From Allium sativum (Eukaryota > Streptophyta > Magnoliopsida > Asparagales > Amaryllidaceae), in assembly GCA_030737875.1 (NCBI GenBank), contig CM060924.1, forward strand, positions 145,756,197-145,820,196: 64,000 nt of DNA, given 5' to 3'. Position 1 is the stretch's first letter, and the number at the start of each line of letters is the position of its first letter. Position numbers and translations under genes: made by a program. Below the pieces are notes generated by a model. That model searched no databases, had not been told where the DNA came from, and worked only from the letters and a program-made list of their open reading frames with translations. Of the stretch, positions 35,530 to 46,502 are shown one piece after another.

Positions 35530-35960
35530 AAAAACTTACTTCTTCTTCCAAATGGAGGGGGGAACTGTCGAGGCTCGCACAGTACAGGGTGGCGCCAACG
35601 TCTGGTGGCGGCATTGGGCCCACAGGAGCGGATTCGGGTTGAATCGGTTAGGGTTTTGGTGGTTTGGTGATTCAAGAAGAAAGAGGAGAGAGAACGGCGC
35701 TGGGGGGGGGGTTGCGTCAGTCAGGTAAGGCGGCGGGTGGTGGTTGCGGTGGGCGCAGGAGGTCGGAGCGGCGGTAGGAGGTGGCAGGCGGGGGTTTAGG
35801 GCTGGGTTAGGGTTCGTGGGTTTTGGCAGAGGGGGGGCGCCACGTCGATCGAGGAGAAGATCGGGGGGCTTGGTGGTAGCGGCGCCGCCCTGGAGGGGGG
35901 CGCGATGCTCCTCTCCGCCACTTTTTTTTTTCTCGGATCGAAATGAAAACGAAAAGGGGG
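35530..35960 (-). other. GC-rich block inside the outer solo LTR
   Basis: This is the counterpart of 30285-30560, with G-runs (nine G near 35701) and GGTGG/GGCGG repeats. The open frames on either strand (35478-35675 minus, 35744-36007 plus) are low in complexity and unshared with the other copies. Confidence 0.5.
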
Positions 35961-37242
35961 GCCAGAACGAGATTAAGGGGAAGAGGGTTTTTTTTTTAAT
36001 TATTTAATTATTTTTGAAAAAGTTGACTTTTACATACGACCTCTAAACGAGGCCCACCGCTTGTCGTCCATAACGTTTTACCCCCATTCCGAACACAATG
36101 GGACATGTTTCGTAGGTTGATTCGATCGTTTGAATCAGTTTCCGTTTAATTTACATTTTAATCACTATATTGAATTTTAAATGTAAATTTCAAATTACCG
36201 GGGTCACATACTAATTAGAAAAATTCCAGAAAAATATTTTCAAGCTTCGTATTGACGATACGGTCCTAACAAAACTAGTTTCGTCGAATTCTGAGGCCGT
36301 TGGAAAAATGGCCAATTTCCAGTCGATTAAAATCAACTGAAACTGGTCAAACGCGTTTTCCTTCGCCATGCTCACATACTGATTCAGAAAATTATGAAAT
36401 TTGGAATCTAGCAATAATTTGACACTGCGGACCCAACAAAACTGGTTTCGTCGAGATCCGAGGTCATTTGCAAAATTCCCATTTTTAAGGGCCTGAATTC
36501 TATAGCGACTATTCAGAATTTTCAACTGGACATATCTTTTGATTCCCGCTATGAAATTTTGATTTTTCAGATTCGTTGGAAAGATATCATCAATTAGATC
36601 CTATTATTTTTGGTTTCACTAAAATCCGGATTGTTTTGCACCCGGTACATTCATTTGAAGTTTGAAATCGAATTATCGAACTACCGCGCCATTTTCAATT
36701 CCTTTTATAAATATAAATAATTATTTATATTCTAACGACGATCTATATGAATATATTCGTTTGAATTCTATTCAAAATAAATTTTCTCATCGATTTTATT
36801 TAAAATAATCTATTTTAAATGTTCATAATTCGCTAAAACTGCCAAAATAAAAATTTTAAACTGGCCCAGATTTTCGGGTTGTTACACTCTCCAAATTAAC
36901 CCATTATGACTTACTAAACCTGAACATCCAACTGTGAACTTAAAAACAGCGATTCATCCCAAACCGCTGAGCTAAATCTTTAATATGGCCACTCTACGGA
37001 AATGGAATTATCATTTCATTTCCAATGGCAGAGGTCTCAACACCTGATTCAATCCGAGTAAAAAGATATGCCATGTTCAAGACTGATAGAGGCAAAGTGG
37101 TCATAAACAAAATTGGTAAAAATTATGGACATGTCTTACATCCCCATAAACAACATATTAAAATATGAGAATGATCCAATCCTCAGGAAATAAAATTAAA
37201 ATATTTTACGATCCTCCGATGCGTAAAATGCGGGCTGTCACA

Positions 37243-39047
37243 GAACAGGCCTACGAGCTACTTATTTTTCCTAATCAGCCCCATGCTACAGGAACGGACT
37301 CCCCTATCTTAGCTTATTAATTTCCTCTTCAATTTAACTTAATACAATTTAAGTTTATTAATAAGCCCAATATAACCTCATGTTATAATCCTAGGTTGCA
37401 TTAAACTATGACGACCCCTTACTTTCGTACTACGGAAGTTTGACATTATTAATCTTTGATGTATTAGATGGAGTTGAGACTCATTACTCTCTTTGTTGAG
37501 ACTTATTTCCTCTTTTGCTGAGACTTTTATTTTGCTAGGTGCATCATGTAACTGCGTACTCTGATGTCTATGATGTCATATTGTGATGACATTCTTGTTT
37601 CCGCTGAAATGATTTATGTGTTATACTATCTTCTGATATCTGTTATTGTAGTAATTATGTTATGCTCCTATGATTATCCTTACTTTTGTATTACGGAAGT
37701 TTGGGATCGTCACATAAGCATCCTAAATAATGTTTATCTTTTAGTACAACCCAACCTCATGTTACTTAGCGTCCAACTAGTTTGTCCTATTTATATGTTT
37801 GCATGTTCTCCAATTACATGTTAAACTTTATCCCCAATTTATAGTGCAATTCTGATTATAGTATTTAATCAGTTCTAACATGCCCAATTATCCCTTTTTA
37901 TTCAATTCCAACATTACTCCAATTTTATTGCAAATTTAACGATAAAGGCCCAGGCTCTCTTTAGGCCTAGGCTCGACGATAAAACAAAGGGAAATGGTCT
38001 AGGCTACTCGCAAGGCCTAGACTAAAAAATAAAAAAAAGATAAAATAGGGCATAACCAAACTATAAATAAAACCATAACAGAAAATGGGATAAAAGAAGG
38101 AGAATTACTTATAAATAATAAATAACTAGAAAGAAATAGGAATAAACAGTGAATAAATTACAGTAATTTTACTGAAAAACTAAACATAGAAATAGTGTAA
38201 ATAACAGTAAACATCAAACTTGGAAACTTAAAACTATTTAACTGTCTAACTTTTCCTACATAAATTACTAATCTATAAATCACATAAAAACTCACAGATC
38301 AGATGAAAAGAGCTTCCTCTGTGGCCTTTCTTTATTCTAGAAAAACCTTTGATTCCAGAATTATTTATAAGAATAAATATCTAAAAGTATAGAACCTCTA
38401 TATCTCCGTTTTTTTTTATTATTTATCCCTTCATAAATTTGAGGATAGGACTTGGGAAGAAGGAGAAGAGAGAACGAGCGGATGTGAAGAAATGAGAGAG
38501 ACTCTACTAGTCTATTTATATGGTTTACTGGATGTCCTCAACCGTCCAAATTTAAGATTAAATTTGGGCTAGCCACGTCACTAGACCAATCAGAAAGTGC
38601 CATGTCAAACTTTTGTTCAAAATTAAACCAATAAAATAAAGCAACATAAGAAAATAACGTTCAAATTCATCAAATTTAACATGCGCACCAAGTCACGTGC
38701 CTATAGGGGTGATGGGTTGACCCAGTCCCCTTGGGTCAACATAGGGTCGCCCAAAGACCCTTAGGTCGACACTATGTGAACCCATGTAGGAATGGAGTCA
38801 TCCCACTCGCCCTGCTCTTGATATATTACATATTATTATATTTTCTAGTTTAACTTCTTTAATTCATAACTTATTCATTTTAACTATGATTTCAGTGAAC
38901 CAATTGTCCATTTAAATCATAAACTTATAGCAGACCAAATGGTGTTAGTCTTGTTGTCAAATTTTGAAGTTTTTTTTATTAATATTTAACTTAATTTATT
39001 AACCTTTTCTATTTAATTATTATTAATTGAAATTCAGGTGTTATACA
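37243..39047 (-). repeat. Right part of the outermost host repeat (LTR-like)
   Basis: It continues the repeat of 1-240 (CCTAATCAGCCCCATG near 37270). Its right end reads GAAATTCAGGTGTTATACA, which on the minus strand is TGTATAACACCTGAATTTC, a Tekay-type LTR start. TATAAATA on the minus strand is at 38513-38520, about 530 bp inside. A 27-bp direct repeat (TTACTTTCGTACTACGGAAG and TTACTTTTGTATTACGGAAG, near 37425 and 37679) brackets 250 bp. No gene is recognised; frame 37564-37824 has no motif. Confidence 0.5.
38513..38520 (-). promoter_or_regulatory. TATA box of the outermost LTR
   Basis: TATAAATA on the minus strand is placed as in the other Tekay-type LTRs of the window, followed in the reading direction by a CT-rich leader (38440-38500). 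A CACGTG G-box is near 38693. Confidence 0.45.
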
Positions 39048-41299
39048 TAGCATTCATGTAACGAATATTTTGTCAGTTTATTTTAAATATTTAATATTGT
39101 TTTAAATATTCAGTTGATAATTTAAATGAATTTTTATATTTAGTTATCGATTATTTCGAATATATATATATGTGTGTATATATATATAATTATCGTAATA
39201 CGAAATTTGAAATAATTAATTCAAAATTTAAAAATGAGTCAGAACAATTCAGATGATAAGTAGAAATTTCATTTGATATATACAATAATAAATAATATTT
39301 TATTATCAAAGAATTTGTGGTTTTCGAATTAAAATTATATTATATTAATTTAATATGGTATATATGTTGAAATTAAATTTCAGAATATATACTATTCAAT
39401 TCAGAATAACGTTATTACATTGGAACGAGGGCGGTACGCTAAAATAATGGTTCACGATTTTAGTAGTGAACCCCAAGATATTTATAAGGGATAAATCGAA
39501 TCGAAAATCAAATGGATATCTATTTAAAAAGAAATAAAAATTTATTTAAATCTAATCGAATTAAAAACAAATCAAATCAGAATCCGTTTCAAAAGAATAA
39601 AACTCTCTGTAATATCAAATCACATTAAAGAAAAACCTACCCTACCTAATTCCTTAATGAATAAGTCTTCCTCAACTATAAATCACACCTACTTCTATTT
39701 CTTTTTCTGAAAATGAAAATCAAAGTCGTCCATCTCGACTTCTATCCCTAAAAGTCCAAATCCATTTCCGTATATAAAAAGTGAAATCGAAATCGAAACG
39801 CACGGGTTCCTGGAAATAGGTTCAACATTGAAGAAAACTCGCGAATGGGGAGTGGAGTCGTTCGATTTGGGTTCGGCTGCTCTTACTGTTGTTCGAAATC
39901 GCGACAATCGAGGTTGACGGGAGGAAGGAGTTCGATGGAGAAACATGGATCGCCAGTTTTACTGAAGCTTAAACCAACCGAGGCACTTGAGATTTGGAGT
40001 AAGGCAACATCATCGGTTTTGTGCGATGGGTTTCAGCTGCATTCGAAGATGATGTTGCACATGTAGCCAGTATTCAGGGTTCGGTTCTAATCTAGGGTTC
40101 ATCGGCAACTTCAATTTGGGGAATTTTGGAGATGGCGCGATGGTAAGGAAAGGAAAGTGATGGTGGTTTTGGAGGAGGAGGTTGCAAAGACAAAGAAAAT
40201 GGTAGAGATAGGAGCAACATATTGTTTAGCGAACTAGAGGGCGCAAGTAAATGGAGAAAGCTCGACATGAGCTGTGCGATTAAAAATTGGAATGGACAGA
40301 GATTTGTGCATTCAAGGAGAATGTGAGGAGAAGAAGGGGTAGACCTCGAGTAATGAACTATTGGTTCAGATATTTTACAGTGGGTTTTGATTTTGGCAGT
40401 AGGAGGAAAGTGGCCTCGACATCTTTCACCAAGAAGATAGTGATTAAGGTAAATTTAATTTATTAATTTTATAGCCAAATGACCTTTTTAGTTATAAAAT
40501 TTGTGCTCAAACTCGAAAAGAAAAATGGATAAAAGTTAATTAAATTTGTTGTTTATTTATTTAAGTAAACATTAGATATATATATATGGTTTAGTGTTTA
40601 AAAATACATAGAATAATTTAATTATTTATTTTAGGAGTTTTATTTAAATTAATAATCACTTATTCGTTAAATAAAATAAATATTCATAGGAGCTTGATAA
40701 ATTCAATGGAGACAAGCCGAGTCGATTCATAGACACAGATATGGAAATTAACTGGGTATTCAGGCAAAGGAAAATTACATGGTGAGTACATCTCACTCAT
40801 ATTTTATTTAGAATTATTTTACTCATTAAAATAATTGTTTGTTGATTGTTTGGATGCTTTAAATATTATTGGTTGCTGTTAAAAATATATTAGTCATTTA
40901 GGCTTGGTGGTTGCTATTATGTATATATATTGGTGGTTGGATTTCCCGTAGTATCATTAGCGGATGCCCGCGGTATCATTAGCGGATGCTTACCCTATAC
41001 GCCCCACACTATGATAGTGGATGAACTTCTATACCACGATATCTTGCCTCGAAGTAGGATGGGTATTATTTTGTTGACTAACGTCTATGGATGCAGGAAA
41101 ACAAGTTGGAGGGATCCAACTGGATTCCTCAAAAATATTATTATTTGTTTGTTTCATATACCTTATCATATATGATGCGTTAGAACCCTATGATTGATAA
41201 TTGGATGTTTATGAACGTTTAAATACCATTGGGCCCTAGATGTTAATTTATAAAATATCATGAAAATGAATTTCGTAACTTAAAAGGAAAATTCTATTT

Positions 41300-42135
41300 T
41301 TCAAAAATAGAAATTGATATTCGAATGGACAAGAAATGGTAACTTGTTTTGAATAAATAAAACAAGTATTGGCTTTATAAACGTTGTTTATAAATTAATA
41401 ATACAAAGAATTAAAATGAGTTTATAAACAGTGTTTATAAATAAAGTGGAAAAATTATCATTGGATAATTTGAATATTTAAATTAAATGTGAATTTAAAA
41501 ACAGAAATGAGAAAATCGTTTTAAAGAAATAAACGATAGAATTTATTCTGATGTTCAGAATATAAACTAAAATAAATCCGTAAGGATTTATGATTTGAAT
41601 TCGGTCAATTCGAATTTATTTAAATAGAAGTTAAATTGAATATGAAATTAAATTGGGTGTATATATATATAAATTATTATAAATAGAAATTCCCAAAATA
41701 AGATTTTTGTTTAAAATAGGTTTCGAAATGGAACTTATTTTAAATATATAAAACAAGAAATCTATAAACAATGTTTATAAATAGAATTAATTAATTATCA
41801 AGAGATAATTTAAAATATTAAATTAAGGTGTGAATTTGAAAATAGAATTTGAAATCATTTTGAAAAGGAGAACGTTGGGTTTTATTTCGGGATTCGAAAT
41901 ATAAAAGAAATTGGATTTTCAAATAGATAATTGAAAGGGAAGCTTGTTCTATTTTGTGAAACGAGAAAATTTATTTATAAACAATGTTTATAAATATAGT
42001 GAAATAAATTATCATTTGATAACGTAGCAGTTTAAATTCAAATATGAATTTAAAAATGATTTGGAAAGTGTTTTAAAATAGAACGATTGATTTTATTTCG
42101 AAATATAAGTTGAATTTGCATTAGAAAATCCAATG
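41300..42135 (+). repeat. Three diverged direct repeats with TTTATAAAC dyads
   Basis: Repeat units begin near 41305, 41690 and 41915 and share GAAATTG...CGAAATGG...AACTTGTTTT, a TTTATAAAC...GTTTATAAA dyad and AAATTATCATT(T/G)GATAA. Dyads are at 41374-41394, 41421-41441, 41762-41781 and 41973-41995. The same set is repeated in the 3' LTR at about 48790-49610. Confidence 0.7.
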
Positions 42136-42392
42136 AGTTTATAATTGGAATTCGATTATATCGAATTTCATAAAATAATTTATTTCTAAATAAATCAGAA
42201 TTAGATATAGAAATTTAAGTTATAAATAAATTTATAACTGAGTTATAAAGTAATCGAAGGATAGGGATAATCGAGAATATTAAGTTGGGTTTGGTAAATA
42301 GGCTGAATATATATTAAAATATATTAGAATGGAGTTGGAATTTATATATAAACGAAATTTAAAACGTTTATATATATAAATATAATTAAAAC

Positions 42393-42416
42393 GAACTCGC
42401 CGCTGCGCGGCAGTTC
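42393..42416 (+). repeat. 24-bp GC-rich palindrome (giant 5' LTR)
   Basis: The arms are GAAC/GTTC and GCCGC/GCGGC with centre TGC. The 3' LTR copy (49865-49888) differs only at the centre (AAC), so the arms are unchanged. Confidence 0.85.
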
Positions 42417-44942
42417 GTAAATTGGCGTTTCGAGCTTCAATTGAGTATACATAACTTAATTGAAGTCGGAATTCTTTGAAATAAGAAATGTCAGGACCGA
42501 TTTGATAATGGTTTTATAATGGAGGATAAAAATCTTGATTTCGTCGAATAGATTTCGAGTTATGTCAAAATCAGATTTTCAGAAATACAGCGCCAGAACC
42601 ATTATAAAACCATAACAGTTTATTTAAATAAATAAAATGATTTTGAGCAAATAAAATCCGAATTTCATTTAGGAAAAATCCAGATTTGAGTTATAAATAA
42701 TATCTGAACTCGAGTGGAGTAATGAAATGATTTTTGAAACAACATCAAACCAAATGTTTAATTGTTGAGTAGAATTAACTAATGTAAGGAAAAATTAGTT
42801 AATGCAATTTTAAATCGAAATTGGACTTTGGATAAAAAAAAAGGGTTTGTAAATTCATATTCGAAATCGAATATGAAACTTGAATTAGAAATGGAATTCG
42901 ATTGTTTTTGAAAATAAATTAATTTATGTTTGAATGTGATATGTTCAAATAACAAGTGAAATAGGCTAAGAAGCTAACTAAAGAATAAATGGGCGAAACT
43001 GAATTCAAACGAATGGATTGAGTTGAATTGAATTGAAAACAGGTGAACATATGTTAGACAGGTATGGGATGAAGTATATGAAGATTTTAATTTATGTGTC
43101 CGACAAAAAGGTACACGTTTAAATTCCATATGAGGTTTTATGCGCCGTATCTGCAAGCCGCTTGGCTTTTTTGTTTGATTGGAGAGGCCTGTGTGGAGGT
43201 TTGGGGATTTTCCCGATGCTCCCGGTACGAAGGAGGTTATGGCGAATTTTTTCGGAAATTTAAGGAGTTAGAATATTTTTAAGAAAAGTTGATAGTCAGA
43301 AATCAATGTATCGATATATATATATAGAATTCGATAAGGAAATGAAATTAAAATAGAATATTATAAACAAAAAGGAGATCTATAATTAAATCTGATAAAA
43401 TTACAAAGCGAAACGTGTACGAGTTTAAAAATGAATAATTGGTTTGTATGATGTTGATTATTCGAGTTAGCGGTCTTGTCTGTTTTGAAGTTAATAATAT
43501 TTTCAGCTAAGGTCTGAGAGGTAATTATACCCCAACATGATTGATTTCATTATTAGCTGATAAATAGCAAGATTCAGTATTGAAGAGAAATGTTTAAAGA
43601 GATTTAGTCGAATGCAGTATTTTGGGTTGTTCTAACGATGTTTTACATAACATTTGTTTTAACCCAATTAATGGAAATTTTGGAAATATAATAGCAAATA
43701 TTTCCTAAGTCTAAAAATGAATGGTCGGGAAAGAGATAAGTAATTGGAATTTTTTCCAATTATAAATAGAATATATTTTCTACGAATTGAAAATAAAAGG
43801 AGGCGATATATGGAAATGTTTTCCAAATAGCGAAAAGGCCAAAATGATAACTGAAAATATTTGTTTAATAAATATCGATAAGGAAATGGAAAGGGTAATT
43901 TAACTAATGAAATATTAATTAACGGGCCCAGTGATGGTTTGATGTTATGGATGAATGCTTGTTTGTTTTTCTTCGATAGTTAAATAACCGCTATCGAAGT
44001 GTTTGCCAATATCGTTGTCAATATGGAGAGACCGGTTGGATTATTATCCATGAACCACTCCGTATTGGCAGTAACGTTGCAAATCAGATTATATGAAGAT
44101 AATAAAAGATGGAGTGAAGTGCAAGGACTTTTTCTATTAATAGAAATTGTGCCTTCGGTTTCGTTCAGTCCCAGAACGAACGTATATGGTCGAATGTCTG
44201 ACAAAGTATTTCCAATGATCGAATATGTTGGTATGTATAAATATATATGGTGGCAACGGATTTATTCCCTTAGCATAATATCCAGAATATATTTGTGCAA
44301 ATCAATTTAGTGATTAACGGATCTGACAATATGGCATTTAAAGTGATTGTGCTATTAATGAATGATAAGAAATCGTAGCCTCAAGCCTCAACAACCGGGA
44401 AATGACAAAATTTTGGCAGGCAGCATGGCTATGTGGGTCGCTCCCATTAGGGTGTATAATCACCTATCTAGAGAAATTCCTTTTACTTCTTAAATCTATC
44501 GATGTTGTCCCTTTTCGGGAAACGGTTGCTAATCCCAACCGTTGGTGATATACATTCGATACACTCAAGCGAAATGAGTAGTCGGCCATGTGTGGGCCAG
44601 GTTGCAAGATGTTCTTATTGAATCTAGTGTATTCCTCTCTAGAGATACACTATCGAAAGGTGGTTCCATACCTTGTCATGTTGGAAATCCAATCTATAAT
44701 AAGCGCCCTGCGGTTTTTGGTTTTATATTATATATGGAGCGTGAGATGCAAGCGTTCCGTTAGATTGCTATTTACTTGTATTTAGACACTATTATAATAT
44801 TAGAAGATATATTTGATTCCAAAATATTTTGGGTTATAGTAAGGTAAAAACCGTCCATGTTTATGTGTGGGCTGGTCTTACTATTATTTTTTCTTTCGAA
44901 AAGATTTTTAAAGCTAAACAAATGATTGGAGTTTACTCACAC

Positions 44943-44956
44943 CAGTCCTATGACTG
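44943..44956 (+). repeat. CAGTC-CTAT-GACTG stem-loop (giant 5' LTR)
   Basis: A perfect stem with loop CTAT; the 3' LTR copy at 52418-52431 has loop CCAT. It is part of CTCACACCAGTC(C/T)..., which is shared with the TGTAACAACCC family. Confidence 0.65.
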
Positions 44957-45398
44957 ACCCAGAGTTTATTTTGTTTTTGTTTTACCTAAATTCCTGGGTG
45001 CCTAAATTTGTATGGGCAGTCAAGTAGTCGGGATTTTTCAGATTCACTTGGAAGAGCTGGAAGCAGGGGGCTTCACCAGTTAGCTATAGACTATCATATA
45101 TTCCGCAGTGTACCATGTTTGTATCTAGAAACAGGTGTTTATAACTGTTCCAGGAATAACTGTTGTGCTCTGATAATGGTATATATATACAGTTACTGAT
45201 TTGTATTTCAAAGGTTATGTTATATAATATATTTTATTCATTCCGTTGTGAGATTTGTCTTCTTTGTTTTTCTTATATTCTAATATTTCTTTCTATTTCT
45301 CATCCTCTAACTTCTTTCTAATAATGATTCGTATTTTGGGTTGGACATGTGGTGTTATTAGTCAACTCAGATAGTACGGATTTGTGGGCCATAACAGT

Positions 45399-45420
45399 TG
45401 GTATCAGAGATTTGGTTGAG
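45399..45420 (+). other. Primer-binding site (initiator Met tRNA type)
   Basis: TGGTATCAGAGATTTGG starts two bases after the 5' LTR end. The first 11 bases fit the initiator methionine tRNA 3' end, as in the Tekay element at 22691-22707. Confidence 0.88.
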
Positions 45421-46489
45421 AGAATACCTAGGCTTTGGTGGGGTTGTGCTCATTAGAGATAGGGTCAGTAGTACCTTAGAATGAGTTGAGTGTATATATA
45501 CGAGAGTGCGTATTTGTAAATTGATATAAAAAAATGTTTTATATTGTGTCGGCTAGTCTGTTGAGTGATTTATGAATTCTGGTCAAATCGTGGGATGCCA
45601 CGACGTCGATAAGAATTTATAAATACTTGAACAGAAGGTTGGGCATGGTATTGTTTTTAAGTGGGTGAATGAAATAATATTACCCAAAACTCTATTTTGA
45701 TAGAAAAGAAATAATTTTCTAAAATTATCATATTATATGGATGTGTTGGATGTTAATATTATAATCCAATGAGATTATAAAATTGAAATGGTTATATATA
45801 ACCAAAATAGAATTTGTATATGAATTAAATATACAAATGAGATGAATCAAAATTTAATTCAAACCAGAATTTAGAATTTAAATTGTGGGAAGTTGGAAAA
45901 TATTACTCAAAGTATATTAAAAGAATGTAGCTTTGTTTTGAAAGGACTTTTGAATAAAAATCATTTTGGATGGATCTTGAAAGTGTTAAAGCACTGAACT
46001 CACTTCAGTAGCTGGAAAGTAATTCTGGTGATGACTGCAGCATCATCAGTATTCATTTACGAGTTTCTAAGTGATGAAATTGCTACCTTAGAAAAGTTTT
46101 GTTGGAAATTTGTTTGAAAGAAAACAAGTAGTTTGAAAATTCAAATGCTTTGAATTTGAAATGGAAATAAATATATATGTATATATTTATATGATTTTAG
46201 AAGGATTTGAAAGGAAAACCTAGGAATTTGAATTCTGAAGTTTAAATTTAACTTAAGCAAGTTGAACGGATCGAGATAAATAAATTAGTGAAATTCAATT
46301 TGAATAAGATTGAATGGAATTTGAATTGGGTGTAAATCATTTAGATTAAATGTGTGAAAACCAAAAGTTTTGGTTGGAGCTAATTTGTTGAAATATGAAG
46401 AGGTGAGTCTCAACATAAAGGAGTTTTGAAAAGTTAATGGGTTTATAGTATTTTTCCTACCTTAGCAATTTCGGGGACGAAATTATTTT

Positions 46490-46502
46490 GAGGGGGGAAG
46501 AA
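46490..46502 (+). other. Polypurine tract of the giant-LTR element
   Basis: GAGGGGGGAAGAA directly precedes the 3' LTR (TGTAATAACCC at 46503). Confidence 0.9.

Larger units (their letters stand above)
23260..36886 (-). mobile_element. 6.9-kb giant solo LTR, itself split by a same-family solo LTR
   Basis: On the minus strand it begins TGTAACAACCCGAAAATC (36886) and ends CTTGCCGTCACA (23260). TSDs are ctctc (23255-23259 and 36887-36891). Removing 24796-31558 leaves about 6864 bp. The apparent four-block pattern (two short repeats 23260-24790 and 24840-26300, two long repeats 26306-31553 and 31559-36886) is explained by insertion of a second copy at GGTGT. It has no coding domain, primer site or polypurine tract, so it is a solo LTR. 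Confidence 0.87.
241..37242 (-). mobile_element. Tekay/Del-like Ty3/gypsy element, interrupted by two nested insertions
   Basis: This is a full-length minus-strand chromovirus-type element. It has TG...CA ends, 5-bp TSDs gaaca (236-240 and 37243-37247), a tRNA-iMet-type primer site (22691-22707), a polypurine tract (1142-1157), and gag, protease, RT, RNase H, integrase and chromodomain in that order. Removing the insertions 5169-21977 (in gag) and 23260-36886 (in the 5' LTR) leaves LTRs of 901 bp each, about 4754 bp of internal sequence and about 6556 bp in total, normal for the lineage. Every pol domain carries stops or frameshifts, so it cannot move by itself. Lineage assignment rests on motif recognition, not a database search. 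Confidence 0.93.
22710..37242 (-). repeat. 5' LTR of the Tekay-like element, split by nested solo LTRs
   Basis: The two parts are 22710-23259 and 36892-37242, 901 bp in all, identical in length to the other LTR. The break lies within GGGCCTCTCCAAAT, still intact at 781-794. On the minus strand it begins TGTGACAGCCCGC and ends AAAATCGTCACA. The insertion sits about 35 bp upstream of the TATA box in the reading direction, so the element's own promoter was disrupted. Confidence 0.92.
39057..45396 (+). repeat. 5' LTR of the giant non-autonomous element
   Basis: It is 6340 bp, starting TGTAACGAATATTTTGTCAG and ending GGGCCATAACA. It contains a moderately GC-rich block (39840-40340), three diverged direct repeats of 220-300 bp around TTTATAAACA/TGTTTATAAA dyads (41300-42135), the 24-bp GC palindrome (42393-42416) and the CAGTC/GACTG stem-loop (44943-44956). 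The 73-codon frame 39845-40066 is also open in the other LTR, but seven of ten base differences change the protein, so it looks neutral. Confidence 0.9.
45397..46502 (+). other. Internal region of the giant-LTR element, no gene
   Basis: These 1106 bp between the LTRs have stops in all frames and no frame of 60 codons or more. Apart from the primer site and polypurine tract it shows no motif. The AATTTCG-GGGA-CGAAATT inverted repeat at 46467-46484 lies just before the polypurine tract. Confidence 0.85.

Noticed and set aside
26306..36886. A new element with LTRs 26306-31553 and 31559-36886
   Set aside because: They abut without an internal region, and TSD ggtgt plus the matching short blocks at 23260 and 24840 show a solo LTR inserted in another.
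39845..40066. A 73-codon frame open in both giant LTRs (also 47334-47555)
   Set aside because: The LTRs were identical at insertion, so shared openness is expected. Seven of ten differences alter the protein, which fits neutral drift, and there is no known motif.
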